Part shown: piece by piece, positions 50,613-59,308 of the stretch | How positions within the stretch are numbered: the stretch's first letter is position 1 | Layout: every line of letters begins with the position of its first letter | DNA from: DASUPK01 sp963736305 | Lineage (GTDB): Bacteria; Actinomycetota; Thermoleophilia; Solirubrobacterales; 70-9 | DNA: 64,000 bases | Direction: 5' to 3' | Assembly (NCBI GenBank): GCA_963736305.1 | Contig: CAVTOD010000008.1 | Coordinates: forward strand, 124,001-188,000 | Notes under the pieces: model-generated | The model's database searches: none | Told to the model about the DNA's origin: nothing | The model's input: only the letters and a program-made list of their open reading frames with translations | Translations under genes and position numbers: made by a program

Positions 50613-52227
50613 GAAGCGCGCCAGCATGCGCGAGGGCCCCCTCGCCGATCTGTTTCGCTCGACCGAGGAGTCGGTCCCGCCCGATGAGGTGAAGGTCACC
50701 GCCACGGCCAACGGCGCGAGCCGCGTCGCCGTGGAGGAGCCCGCCCAGGAGACCCCTCTTCCCGAGCCCGTTCCGGAGCCGACCCCCGAGCCGGTCCCCG
50801 AGCCGACCCCCGACCCCGTCCCGGATCCGCTGCCCGGACCCGAGCCGACCCAGCCGGAGCCCGTCGCCGAGGCTGATGTCACCGAGCCCGAGGCGACGAT
50901 CGAGCAGGTGGAGGTCCACCACGAGGGCCTGGAGCGCCTCATGGGCGGACCCGGCATCGAGGTGCGCCCCGCCTTTGGCCGCGCGGAGCCGGACACATCG
51001 TCTCCGACCCGTCAGCCGGTCGTCCCGCGCACCCACCAGGCCGTCCTGCGCGTGGTTGGCGTGGGCGGCGCCGGCGTCAACGCGGTCAACAGGATGGTCG
51101 AGGCGGAGCTGCCCGGCGTGGAGTTCCTGGCGATCAACACGGACCTTCAGTCACTGCAGAGCTCGAACGCGGACGTGACGCTCCACATCGGAGCCGAGCT
51201 CACCCGCGGACTCGGCTCCGGCTCCGACCCCAGGGTCGGATATCGAGCCGCATACGAGGAGCAGGACAAGATCAAGGATCTGCTCAAGGGCTCCGACATG
51301 GTCTTCCTGGCCTCCGGCTCCGGCGGAGGCACCGGGACCGGCGCGGCCCCCGTGGTTGCCAAGCTCGCCCGCGACATCGGCGCGCTCACGGTCGCCGCGG
51401 TCACCAAGCCGTTCGCCTTCGAGGGCGCCCGCCGGGCCGCCCAGGCCGAGGAGGGCATCGCCGCCCTCGGCAAGGAGGTCGACACGATGATCGTCGTGCC
51501 GAACGAGCGCCTGCTGACGATCCTCGAGCGGCGCACCTCGATCGTCGACGCCTTCAAGGTCGCGGATGACGTCCTGCGCCAGGCCGTGCAGGGCATCTCC
51601 GACCTGGTGATGCTGCCCGGCCTGATCAACCTCGACTTTGCCGACGTCCGCACGACCATGATCGAGGCCGGGGACGCAATCCTCGGCATCGGGATGGGCT
51701 ACGGGGAGCATCGAGCGACGATCGCCGCGGAGAAGGCCGTCTCCTCGCCGCTGCTCGAGACCTCCGTGGAGGGAGCGCACTCGATGCTGCTCTCGATCAC
51801 CGGCGGGCCGGACCTCTCCCTGATCGAAGCCAGTGAGGCCGCCGAGGTCGTCAAGGCCGCCGCCCATCCGGAGGCCGAGATCATCTTCGGCGCCAGCGTC
51901 GACGAGGACATGAGCGAGGAAGTCTGGATCACGGTGATCGCCACGCGCTTCGACAATGCCTTCTCTCACCGTCACCGACGCGACCGGCGCACCGACTCGC
52001 GCGAGCCGCGCACGCCCGACAGGGACGCGGCGCTGCGACCGGAGCGCTACGCCGACCCCGTCGGCGACTGGCGCGAGCGCGAGTCCGGTCCGAGGCGGAC
52101 CGGCAGCGCCGACGAGCTCTATGGCGACGGCGTGTGGGGCCGCGGAGGCCTCGACCGCCGTCCGACGGAACCGCGCCAGCTGGACGGCCGTGTTCTCGAC
52201 GTGCCCGAGTTCAAGCCCGGCGACTAG
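50602..52227 (+). CDS. ftsZ: FtsZ-family GTPase with 140-residue N-terminal extension
   Basis: 541 residues. It begins with a basic-amphipathic REGPLADLFRSTEE segment, then about 60 residues of Pro-Glu-Pro repeats (PEPVPEPTPEPVPEPTPDP), a linker, and the tubulin/FtsZ core: VVGVGGAGVNAVNRM (about 152), the GTP signature GGGTGTG (about 241), the T7 loop NLDFAD (about 341), and GPDLSLIEASEAAEVV. A basic linker and a C-terminal LDVPEFKPGD peptide similar to the FtsA/SepF-binding tail follow. GTP and catalytic motifs are intact. Overlaps the ParA gene; not in a dcw cluster. Confidence 0.92.
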   Translation: MARKKRASMREGPLADLFRSTEESVPPDEVKVTATANGASRVAVEEPAQETPLPEPVPEPTPEPVPEPTPDPVPDPLPGPEPTQPEPVAEADVTEPEATIEQVEVHHEGLERLMGGPGIEVRPAFGRAEPDTSSPTRQPVVPRTHQAVLRVVGVGGAGVNAVNRMVEAELPGVEFLAINTDLQSLQSSNADVTLHIGAELTRGLGSGSDPRVGYRAAYEEQDKIKDLLKGSDMVFLASGSGGGTGTGAAPVVAKLARDIGALTVAAVTKPFAFEGARRAAQAEEGIAALGKEVDTMIVVPNERLLTILERRTSIVDAFKVADDVLRQAVQGISDLVMLPGLINLDFADVRTTMIEAGDAILGIGMGYGEHRATIAAEKAVSSPLLETSVEGAHSMLLSITGGPDLSLIEASEAAEVVKAAAHPEAEIIFGASVDEDMSEEVWITVIATRFDNAFSHRHRRDRRTDSREPRTPDRDAALRPERYADPVGDWRERESGPRRTGSADELYGDGVWGRGGLDRRPTEPRQLDGRVLDVPEFKPGD

Positions 52228-52312
52228 CCGCGCTCGGCTTACTCCCTTTTCGGGGCAAGTCTGCGGGCAAATACGGCTGTCGGACGAGGCTGTTGAGTCG
52301 AAGCTTCATCTG

Positions 52313-53062
52313 ATGGCCCTAAGAGCGAGAAACCGACGCCTGGTCGCGCTTTCCGCCGCGCTCATTGCGCTGGCGCTTGCCGCCCCGGCCCAGAGCTCGG
52401 CAACCAGCTTCGGGACGAATCTGAGCCGGCCGGCCGACAACACGACCGCCTGCAACGACCCGGGCTGGTTCTTCTACTACACGTTCAATTCCTGCTCGTT
52501 CAACTCACAAGACCCGAGCACGGGCGAGAACGCGTTTCCGCCGACGGGGCAGGGCACGGTCACCGCCGTGAGGGTGAAGGTCGGCCCGACGACCGGGCCG
52601 ATGCAGATCGTGGTCGAGCAGGCACTGCGCCAAGACAATCCGGGCGACCCGGGTCATCCCACCTACGCCTGCTGTCAGGCGATCAACGCCAGCCAGGTCT
52701 TCACGCCGAACGCCAACGCGATCACCCAGATTCCGGTGAACCTCCCGGTTCGCCAGGACATCTCTCCGGACCCGAGCACCGGCTACTACGTCGACCAGCA
52801 CCTCTCGCTCTCCGTGCTCGCCCCGAACGTCCCGATCCCGGCGAGCACCGATCCGAACGGCTCCTTCGGCGGCTGGTTCCCCGCCTGGAAGGTCGGTGAC
52901 GAGCGCGCCGGCGTCTACGGCGGTCAGGGCGCCGTGATCCTCTTCAACGCTGACTGGAGCCCGGCGGGCAGCACCGCCGCGAGGAAGTGCCCCAAGGCGA
53001 AGAAGGGCGCCGAGTCGGCGAAGAAGAAGAAGAAGCGCTGCAAGAAGAAGAAGCGCAAGTAG
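52313..53062 (+). CDS. Secreted protein with C-terminal Cys-basic-Cys tail
   Basis: 249 residues from the ATG at 52313. Signal peptide LVALSAALIALALAAPAQSSA, then an all-beta exported domain with several aromatic and Cys residues (ACNDPGWFFYYTFNSC, YACC). The C terminus is CPKAKKGAESAKKKKKRC followed by KKKKRK. The beta domain has no recognisable family. The tail is the third example of this basic double-Cys segment in the window; a role in binding anionic wall polymers is a guess. Confidence 0.65.
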   Translation: MALRARNRRLVALSAALIALALAAPAQSSATSFGTNLSRPADNTTACNDPGWFFYYTFNSCSFNSQDPSTGENAFPPTGQGTVTAVRVKVGPTTGPMQIVVEQALRQDNPGDPGHPTYACCQAINASQVFTPNANAITQIPVNLPVRQDISPDPSTGYYVDQHLSLSVLAPNVPIPASTDPNGSFGGWFPAWKVGDERAGVYGGQGAVILFNADWSPAGSTAARKCPKAKKGAESAKKKKKRCKKKKRK

Positions 53063-53113
53063 TCCGCTGATCCTGAGTGCGGCCGCCGTCGACGCTCGTT
53101 CCGGTTGCACGCT

Positions 53114-53119
53114 TACGCT
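53114..53119 (+). promoter_or_regulatory. -10 element of the gamma-glutamyltransferase gene
   Basis: TACGCT, 6 nt before the ATG at 53126. Confidence 0.45.
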
Positions 53120-53125
53120 GCGAGC

Positions 53126-54697
53126 ATGAACAAGCAGAGGGGAGTGGTCGCCGCTGGCCACCCGCTGACCGCGGAGGCCGGCGCACAGGTGCTGCGCGAC
53201 GGCGGGAACGCGGTCGACGCCGCGATCTGCGCCGTGCTCACCTCGTTCGTGTGCGAGAGCCAGCTGACCGGCTTCGGCGCGGGCGGCTTCATGATGGTGC
53301 ACGACGGGGGAGAGGACACCCTGATCGACTTCTTCGTGGCCGCCGGCGGCGCTGACGGGGCCGAGCGCACCGCGGAGCTTGTCCCGATCCCCGTCTACTT
53401 CGACGAGACGCCCCAGATCTTCAATTGCGGTGCTGCCTCGTGTGGCGTGCCCGGCAACCCGGCGGGGCTCGAGCACGTCTGGCGCCGCTTCGGCTCGATG
53501 CCGCTCGATCGGCTCGCCAAGCCTGGGATCGAGCTCGGGCGCGAGGGTATCCGGTTGACGGCGGCGGCGGAGTACTTCCACGAGATCCTCCACCCCATCC
53601 TGGTCTCGACCCCGGAATCTGCCGCCCTCTACACGCCGGATGGCAAGCAGCTGGTCGAGGGGGACACCTTCCACTACCCCGAGATGGCTGACGCGCTCGA
53701 GCGCTTCGCCGCCAAGGGCGCGGAGCCGTTCTATCGCGGCGAGGTCGCGCGCAAGGTCTGCGAATGGGTGCGAGAGCGGGGCGGCACACTCGGGATGGAG
53801 GACATGGCGGCCTACGAGCCGATCGAGCGGGAGCCGGTCACGGCGAGCTTCCGAGGCCACCGGGTGCTCACCAACCCGCCGCCCTCGTCGGGAGGACTCC
53901 TGATCGGCTACTCGCTGGACTTGCTGGAGCGGCTCAGCGCGAGGAGCGGGGTGGAGGAGATCGTCGCCGCGAGCGAGGCCGCCAACGCGAGGCGATCGGA
54001 CGATTTCCACCAGGGGCTTCACGACCCGGACTACGTCCGGCGCTTCCTCGATTCCGACCTCGACGAGGTCGCCGAGCGGATCCAAGGCGGGGAGTGGGTC
54101 GGAGGGCACGGCGGCGCCGGCGGCCCGGCTGACCCGCCGGATCACATTGGCTCGACCACCCATCTCGCCGTCATGGACGCCGACGGCAACTGCGCCTCGG
54201 TGACCTGCTCGAACGGGACGGGCTCCGGCGTGGTGGTTCCAGGCACCGGCGTGCACGTCAACAACATGCTGGGTGAGGAGGACCTGAACCCGCAGGGCTT
54301 CCACCGGATCCCGCCCGGTCGCCGGGTGAGCTCGATGATGTCCCCGACCCTCGCGCTGCGCGATGGGGAGGTCGTCCTCGGGCTCGGCAGCGCGGGATCC
54401 AACCGCATCCGCTCCGCGATCCTGCAGACGACCGTTCGGGTCCTGGAACAGGAGATGGACGCCGAAGAGGCCGTGGTGGCCGGGCGCCTTCACTTCGAGG
54501 CCGGGACGGTGCAGGCCGAGCCGGGTGTGGAGGGGACCGGTCTGAGCGATCTCGAGCGACGGGGCGTGCCGGTCGTCCGCTGGAAGCGCAAGAACCTCTA
54601 CTTCGGCGGGGTGCAGGCGGTGCTCCGCGATCCGGCGAGCGGCGAGCTCAGCGGTGGCGGTGACCCCCGGCGCGGCGGGGCGGTGGCGTTCGCGTAA
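53126..54697 (+). CDS. ggt: Gamma-glutamyltransferase
   Basis: 523 residues from the ATG at 53126. GVVAAGHPLTAEAGAQVLRDGGNAVDAA at the N terminus, GFGAGGFMMVHD, NCGAASCGVPG, and the autoprocessing site in HIGSTTHLAVMDADGNCASV (nucleophile Thr, about residue 343), then SSMMSPTLALRDGEVVLGLGSAG. It cleaves or transfers gamma-glutamyl groups, for example from glutathione-like thiols. No signal peptide is visible, so it may be cytosolic, which is less common. Convergent with the Lon-N gene; a palindrome lies between them. Confidence 0.9.
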   Translation: MNKQRGVVAAGHPLTAEAGAQVLRDGGNAVDAAICAVLTSFVCESQLTGFGAGGFMMVHDGGEDTLIDFFVAAGGADGAERTAELVPIPVYFDETPQIFNCGAASCGVPGNPAGLEHVWRRFGSMPLDRLAKPGIELGREGIRLTAAAEYFHEILHPILVSTPESAALYTPDGKQLVEGDTFHYPEMADALERFAAKGAEPFYRGEVARKVCEWVRERGGTLGMEDMAAYEPIEREPVTASFRGHRVLTNPPPSSGGLLIGYSLDLLERLSARSGVEEIVAASEAANARRSDDFHQGLHDPDYVRRFLDSDLDEVAERIQGGEWVGGHGGAGGPADPPDHIGSTTHLAVMDADGNCASVTCSNGTGSGVVVPGTGVHVNNMLGEEDLNPQGFHRIPPGRRVSSMMSPTLALRDGEVVLGLGSAGSNRIRSAILQTTVRVLEQEMDAEEAVVAGRLHFEAGTVQAEPGVEGTGLSDLERRGVPVVRWKRKNLYFGGVQAVLRDPASGELSGGGDPRRGGAVAFA

Positions 54698-54706
54698 CGC
54701 ACCCCG

Positions 54707-54735
54707 GGGTCAGACCCCCCGCGGGGGTCTGACCC
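54707..54735. repeat. Perfect 13-bp palindrome between convergent genes
   Basis: GGGTCAGACCCCC (54707-54719), loop CGC, GGGGGTCTGACCC (54723-54735). It fills the 39-bp gap between ggt and the Lon-N gene. Sequences of this GGGTCTGACCCC type are widespread repeats in GC-rich genomes. It could act as a bidirectional terminator; no T tract is present. Confidence 0.6.
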
Positions 54736-54736
54736 G

Positions 54737-55369
54737 CTATTCGGGCAAGCCGGGGAGATGAACCTTCCCGTTGCTGCCGGCGCGCTCGGCGGCCTCCTCG
54801 GCGCGCTCCAGGGCCTTCCCGACGGCCCCGAGGGCGTTGGCGAGCAACGTCATCCGGTCGTCCTCGTCGCGCATCTCGAGGAGCTGCTGCTTGGTCTCCG
54901 GTGGCAGCTCGATGCGGGCCGCGATCGCGTAGGCGCTCGCACCGTCCAGCTCCTCAGGCTCCGGGCGCTGTCCGGTGGCGCGCTCGGCGAGCTCGGCGAA
55001 GGCCTCGCGTGCTGCGCTCGCCGCGTTCTCGTTGATCGGTGGGACGTCCTCGTCCGGAATCAGCTCGACCTCGCCGGTGGGGAACTCGGGCGATTCGAAG
55101 CGGTCCAGGACCTTGAAGGGCGCCTCCCCTCGGACCACGATGTTCATCCGGCCGTCCTCGAAGCGCTCGGTGACGTCGTCGATCCTTGCGGTGCATCCGA
55201 TCGAGCGCGCGCCGTCGTCGTCCCGCAGAACAACGCCGAACGGCTCCCCCTGCTCGAGCGCCGTTCCGACCATCCGCTTGTAGCGCTCCTCGAAGATGTG
55301 CAGCGGGACCTGCTCGCCGGGGAGAAGCACGAGCGGCAGCTCAAAGATCGGAAGCTCGAGGCCCGCCAT
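54737..55369 (-). CDS. LON N-terminal (substrate-binding) domain protein
   Basis: 210 residues. LPIFELPLVLLPGEQVPLHIFEERYKRMV is the hallmark of the Lon N-terminal/PUA-like domain, followed by GCTARIDDVTERFEDGRMNIVVRG and a helical C terminus (PPETKQQLLEMRDEDDRMTLL). No AAA or protease domain. Stand-alone proteins of this type are common in actinobacteria; the function is not known and an adaptor role is inferred. TAGAAT lies 8 nt before the ATG. Confidence 0.88.
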   Translation of the reverse strand: MAGLELPIFELPLVLLPGEQVPLHIFEERYKRMVGTALEQGEPFGVVLRDDDGARSIGCTARIDDVTERFEDGRMNIVVRGEAPFKVLDRFESPEFPTGEVELIPDEDVPPINENAASAAREAFAELAERATGQRPEPEELDGASAYAIAARIELPPETKQQLLEMRDEDDRMTLLANALGAVGKALERAEEAAERAGSNGKVHLPGLPE

Positions 55370-55377
55370 CGCCGCCG

Positions 55378-55387
55378 ATTCTAGGAT
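55378..55387. promoter_or_regulatory. Overlapping divergent -10 elements
   Basis: The decamer ATTCTAGGAT contains TAGAAT on the minus strand (55378-55383, 8 nt before the Lon-N ATG) and TAGGAT on the plus strand (55382-55387, 6 nt before the cyclase GTG), sharing two base pairs. Confidence 0.55.
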
Positions 55388-55393
55388 GAGGAG

Positions 55394-56518
55394 GTGCAGG
55401 GCGACGACTTCGAGGCTGAGGGGCTGCTCGACGGCCTGGAGGGCGACGCGCGCGCGGCGCGCCTGGCGCTTCTGAAGGACCTATCCGACGCCGGCATCCC
55501 GCTCGAGGAGCTGAAGCGTGCGGTGGAGGAGAACAGGCTGGTGCTCCTCCCGGTCGAACGGGTCTTCGACTCAGGTGAAGAGCACTACACCGCCGCCGAG
55601 ATCGCGGAGGGCGCTGGACTGGAGCCGGAGTTCCTCGGGCGCCTGCTACAGGCCCTGGGTGCGCCGATTCCGGCCGACGACGAGCGCGTCTACGGGGACG
55701 CCGATCTGGAGGCGGCCAAGCGGGCCAGGACGTTCATGGATGCAGGCCTGCCGGAGAAGGGCGTGTTGGAGACCTCCCGGCTGATCGGGATCTCGATGGC
55801 GAGCCTCGCCGACGCCAACCGGGACATGGTCGGCGAGGTCTTCACCGAGCCCGGGATCGACGAGCGCGAGCTGGCCCTGCGTTACGCCGCGGCGGCCAAG
55901 GCGATGTCGCCACTGCTGGGGGAGACGCTCTTGCACGCCTATCGGATTCACCTGCGGGAGGCGATCCGCCAGGCGGTGGTCTCGGAGACCGAGCTGGCCG
56001 AGGGGCAGCTCTCCGGGTCGGACAACATCACGATCGCCTTCGCCGACCTGGTCGGATACACGCGGCTGGGCGAATCGCTCGAGATCGAGGAGATCGGCGA
56101 GCTCACCGGGCGCCTTTTCGAGCTCGCCTCGGAGGCGGCGCGGCCGCCCGTGCGGCTGGTGAAGATGATCGGCGACGCGGCGATGTTCGCCTCGCGCGAT
56201 CCGGTCCCGCTGATGGACTCCGTCGTCGGGCTGGTCGAAGCGGCGGGAGCCGGCGAGATCCCACCGCTGAAGGCGGGCGTGGCGTGCGGCCAGGCCCTGG
56301 GCCGCGGCGGTGACTGGTACGGACGCCCGGTCAACCTCGCCGCCCGCATCACAAGCTTCGCGCGACCCGACAGCGTGGTGGCCGAGGAGGCCGTCAAGCA
56401 GGCACTGGAATCCGCCGACGGAGATCGCTTCAGCTTCTCCTACATCGGCAAGCGGCGATTCAAGGGAATCAGCGAGGAGATCCCGATCCATCGGGTCCGG
56501 GCCGCGCAGTCCGAGTGA
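55394..56518 (+). CDS. Class III adenylate cyclase, Rv1264-like
   Basis: 374 residues, GTG start. The first 190 are helical (LLKDLSDAGIPLEELKRAVEEN, YTAAEIAEGAGLEPEFLGRLL, AAAKAMSPLLGETLLHAYRIHLREAI), the pattern of the N-terminal regulatory domain of the pH-sensing mycobacterial enzyme Rv1264. The catalytic domain has both metal Asp residues (FADLVGYTRLGE and KMIGDAAMF), the ATP-specifying Lys and Asp (VKMIGD, GGDWYG), and transition-state Asn/Arg (VNLAARI). It should make cAMP as a homodimer. Confidence 0.88.
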   Translation: MQGDDFEAEGLLDGLEGDARAARLALLKDLSDAGIPLEELKRAVEENRLVLLPVERVFDSGEEHYTAAEIAEGAGLEPEFLGRLLQALGAPIPADDERVYGDADLEAAKRARTFMDAGLPEKGVLETSRLIGISMASLADANRDMVGEVFTEPGIDERELALRYAAAAKAMSPLLGETLLHAYRIHLREAIRQAVVSETELAEGQLSGSDNITIAFADLVGYTRLGESLEIEEIGELTGRLFELASEAARPPVRLVKMIGDAAMFASRDPVPLMDSVVGLVEAAGAGEIPPLKAGVACGQALGRGGDWYGRPVNLAARITSFARPDSVVAEEAVKQALESADGDRFSFSYIGKRRFKGISEEIPIHRVRAAQSE

Positions 56519-56583
56519 GGCTCCGTTAATCCACGCCTAACGACCTGGCGTAACGCTGGGCGGATGTCCGAGTCTGGACCTCG

Positions 56584-58308
56584 ATGGCACTGCTGATGCT
56601 CTTCGCCTTCGTTGCGGGGGCGGGTACCGCCCTGTCCCCGTGCGTGCTGCCGATCCTCCCCGCCATCCTCTCGGCAGGCGTGACCGGTGGGCGGCGGCGG
56701 CCTCTGGGCGTGGTCACGGGCCTCGCGCTCTCCTTCACGTTTGCGACGGTCGCGCTCGTCTACGTGATCAATGCGCTGGGACTGCCGAACGGCTTCGCGC
56801 GCGACATGGCGATCGTCGTCCTCTTCGGGTTCGGGATCACGCTGCTGATCCCGCCGATCGGCGATCGCGTCGAGGCGTTCGCGAGTCGCCTGGCGCCCGG
56901 GCCCGCGCGTTTCCGCGGGGACGGGTTCGGCTCCGGGCTTGTCGTGGGCGCCAGCCTCGGCCTGGTCTACGCGCCGTGCGCGGGGCCGATCCTGGCCGGA
57001 GTGATCGTCGTCTCGGCGGCGCAGGACTTCACCGCGGGGCGCCTCGCCGTCGCGCTCTCCTACGCCGTGGGCTCGGCGATCGTGCTCTACCTGCTGCTGC
57101 TCGGCGGGAGGCGGCTCACACAGCGCCTCAATCCAGTCCGCGGACGGGTTCAGATGGCGATGGGCGCCGTGATGGTGCTCGTCGCCATCGCGATGACCGC
57201 CAATCTGGACGTGCGCTTCCAGACCGCGATCGCGAGTGGGTTGCCGCGCTTCCTCGTCAATCCAACCGAGAGCATCGAGAAGAGCAAGGTGATCTCGACG
57301 GACCTCGCGTCCGTCAGCCAGCACGGCACGCCGGTAGTGCCTCGCGACGAGCTCAACCGGCCGGTCAGCCTCCAGACCTACGGCCCCGCCCCGGACTTCA
57401 CCGGAACCCAGGACTGGTTCAACACGCCCGGGGGCGACTCGCTCTCGATGAGCGGCCTGCGCGGGAGGGTCGTGCTCGTGGACTTCTGGACCTACACCTG
57501 CATCAACTGCATCCGGACGCTGCCCTACCTGGAGGCCTGGCAGCAGCGATACGGCAACCAGGGCTTCACCGTGGTGGGCGTCCACTCGCCCGAGTTTCCC
57601 TTCGAGAAGGACGCGGGGAACGTCCAGGCGGCGATCCACCAGAACCACCTGACCTATCCGGTCGTCCAGGACAACGACCTGGCGACCTGGGACGCCTGGG
57701 GCAACCAGTACTGGCCGGCGGACTACCTGGTCGACGCGCAGGGCAACGTCCGCGATGCCCACTTCGGCGAGGGCGACTACGCCGAGACCGAGCGCGCGAT
57801 CCGAACCCTGCTCCAGGAGGCGGGACACAAGGACCTTGGAACCGGCGCGCGAGCCAGCGCGCAGGCTCCCTCCGCCGGCGCGACCACCCCCGAGACCTAC
57901 CTCGGCGCCGCTCGAGCGCAGGGCTGGGTGACCCCCGTGCATCCCGGCGACCAGGACTTCGGGGCGGCCGCGGGCCCCCTCTCGGTCAACCAGTTCGCCT
58001 ACGCGGGGCACTGGGGCATCGCCGACGAGGACGCGACCGCGGGCGCCGGCGCCGAGATCGACATCGAGTTCAACGCCCGCCGGGTCTTCCTCGTCCTGGG
58101 TTCCCCGGACCAGGCCCGCCATGTCCAGGTCCTCCTCGACGGCAAGCCGATCCCCGCGAAGGTGGCCGGCGCCGACGTGCGAGGCGGCCGCGCCACGATC
58201 CGGGCACAGCGCCTCTACCGGCTGGTCGACCTGCCGGCGGTCTCGCAGCACCGCCTGTCGCTGATCTTCGATCCCGGGATCAAGGGATACGCGTTTACGT
58301 TTGGGTAG
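56584..58308 (+). CDS. dipZ: DipZ-type CcdA / thioredoxin / CBM-like fusion
   Basis: 574 residues. Six N-terminal helices form a CcdA/DsbD-beta domain with redox cysteines in ALSPCVLPILPAIL and YAPCAGPIL. A TlpA/AhpC-type thioredoxin domain follows with WTYTCINCIRTLPYL (CINC, about residue 305), VVGVHSPEFPFE and YWPADYLVDAQG. The last 140 residues are a carbohydrate-binding-like beta domain (FAYAGHWGIADEDAT... FNARRVFLVLG), as in mycobacterial DipZ. It moves electrons across the membrane to reduce extracytoplasmic disulfides. Confidence 0.92.
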   Translation: MALLMLFAFVAGAGTALSPCVLPILPAILSAGVTGGRRRPLGVVTGLALSFTFATVALVYVINALGLPNGFARDMAIVVLFGFGITLLIPPIGDRVEAFASRLAPGPARFRGDGFGSGLVVGASLGLVYAPCAGPILAGVIVVSAAQDFTAGRLAVALSYAVGSAIVLYLLLLGGRRLTQRLNPVRGRVQMAMGAVMVLVAIAMTANLDVRFQTAIASGLPRFLVNPTESIEKSKVISTDLASVSQHGTPVVPRDELNRPVSLQTYGPAPDFTGTQDWFNTPGGDSLSMSGLRGRVVLVDFWTYTCINCIRTLPYLEAWQQRYGNQGFTVVGVHSPEFPFEKDAGNVQAAIHQNHLTYPVVQDNDLATWDAWGNQYWPADYLVDAQGNVRDAHFGEGDYAETERAIRTLLQEAGHKDLGTGARASAQAPSAGATTPETYLGAARAQGWVTPVHPGDQDFGAAAGPLSVNQFAYAGHWGIADEDATAGAGAEIDIEFNARRVFLVLGSPDQARHVQVLLDGKPIPAKVAGADVRGGRATIRAQRLYRLVDLPAVSQHRLSLIFDPGIKGYAFTFG

Positions 58309-58376
58309 GCGTGCGCCGGGACGAAGACCGGCGATGAAGGGGTGAGATTCAGGGGGTTGGCGACTTACTCACGGAC

Positions 58377-59308
58377 GTGCGTGAGGAACTCACCAATTAC
58401 GACCAGGATGCGGCGATTGCCAGGCTCGCCGCGAACCAGCACGGTGTTGTTGCAGTCCACCAACTCGAGCGATTCGGCGTTCATCGACAGACCCTGACCC
58501 GCAGGGTGAAGGCGCAACGTCTGCACCGCATTCATCGCGGGGTGTACGCCGTCGGGCACAGCGGCCTCAGCGAGAAGGGACGGTGGATGGCGGCCGTCCT
58601 GGCCTGCGGACCGGCCGCTGTGCTCACCACACGAGCGCCGCAGTCCTCTGGGGAATCCTCCGTGGAGCCAGAGGCACGGAGCCCGCACCGTCGGGACTGG
58701 TCCACGTCACCGTCCCGGGCAGCCAGCGAAGCCGCCCCGGAATCAGGGTGCATCGATCCCGCACCCGTTTCCCCAGCGCGGTAACCCGGAGAGCGGGCAT
58801 TCCCGTCACGACGCCATCGCGAACGCTGCTCGACCTACGCCGTCTCCTTCCCCAGCCGCAGTTCGCAGTCGCGCTCCGGCAGGCGGAATACCTCGGGCTG
58901 CCGCTAGATCCTGAGCTTGCCTCCGATCACACCCGCAGCGAGCTCGAGACGCGCTTCCTCGCCCTCTGTCGCCGCCACCGCCTTCCCCAGCCAGAAGTGA
59001 ACGTTCCCCTCGGGCCCTTCACGGTGGACTTCCTCTGGCCCGCAGCTCGGCTGGTGGTAGAGCTCGACGGCTACCGGGCCCACGCCGGCCGAGCCGTCTT
59101 CGAAGCCGACCGAGCCCGCGACCTCGAGGTGAAAGCGCTCGGATACGACGTCCTCCGGCTCACCTGGCGCCAGGTTGTCGACGACCCACACCGCACGGCG
59201 GGCAGGCTCCGGAAGCTCGTCGCAGGCGCCCCGCAAGTAGGATCAATCGATGGACGAAGAGAAAGCACGCGCGCGCCTCGCCGACGAACGAGCCCGAATC
59301 GAGCGTGA
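58377..59308 (+). pseudogene. AbiEi-like / DUF559 gene with single-base frameshift
   Basis: The first frame (GTG 58377) gives AIARLAANQHGVVAVHQLER... RIHRGVYAVGHSGLSEKGRW, the winged-helix start, up to GPAAVLT. The rest continues in another frame as HTSAAVLWGILRGARG... IPVTTPSRTLLDL... LVVELDGYRAHAGRAVFEADR, the DUF559 core. One base is missing near 58626-58630; adding a C gives a 310-residue protein like the intact 299-residue paralogue at 4455-5354. Real decay or sequencing error cannot be separated here. The 3' end overlaps the DksA-like gene. Confidence 0.8.
59238..59243 (+). promoter_or_regulatory. -10 element of the DksA-like gene
   Basis: TAGGAT, 6 nt before the ATG at 59250, inside the 3' end of the frameshifted gene. 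Confidence 0.5.

Noticed and set aside
50761..50872. Tandem CCGAGCC-type repeats considered as a DNA repeat or CRISPR-like array
   Set aside because: They encode the Pro-Glu-Pro segment of FtsZ in frame, with irregular unit lengths and no spacers.
52505..54493. 662-codon open frame antisense to the secreted protein and ggt genes
   Set aside because: Spans two real genes and a promoter on the other strand; composition typical of antisense frames.
56440..58251. 603-codon open frame antisense to dipZ
   Set aside because: No motif, and dipZ has clear CcdA and thioredoxin signatures over the whole region.
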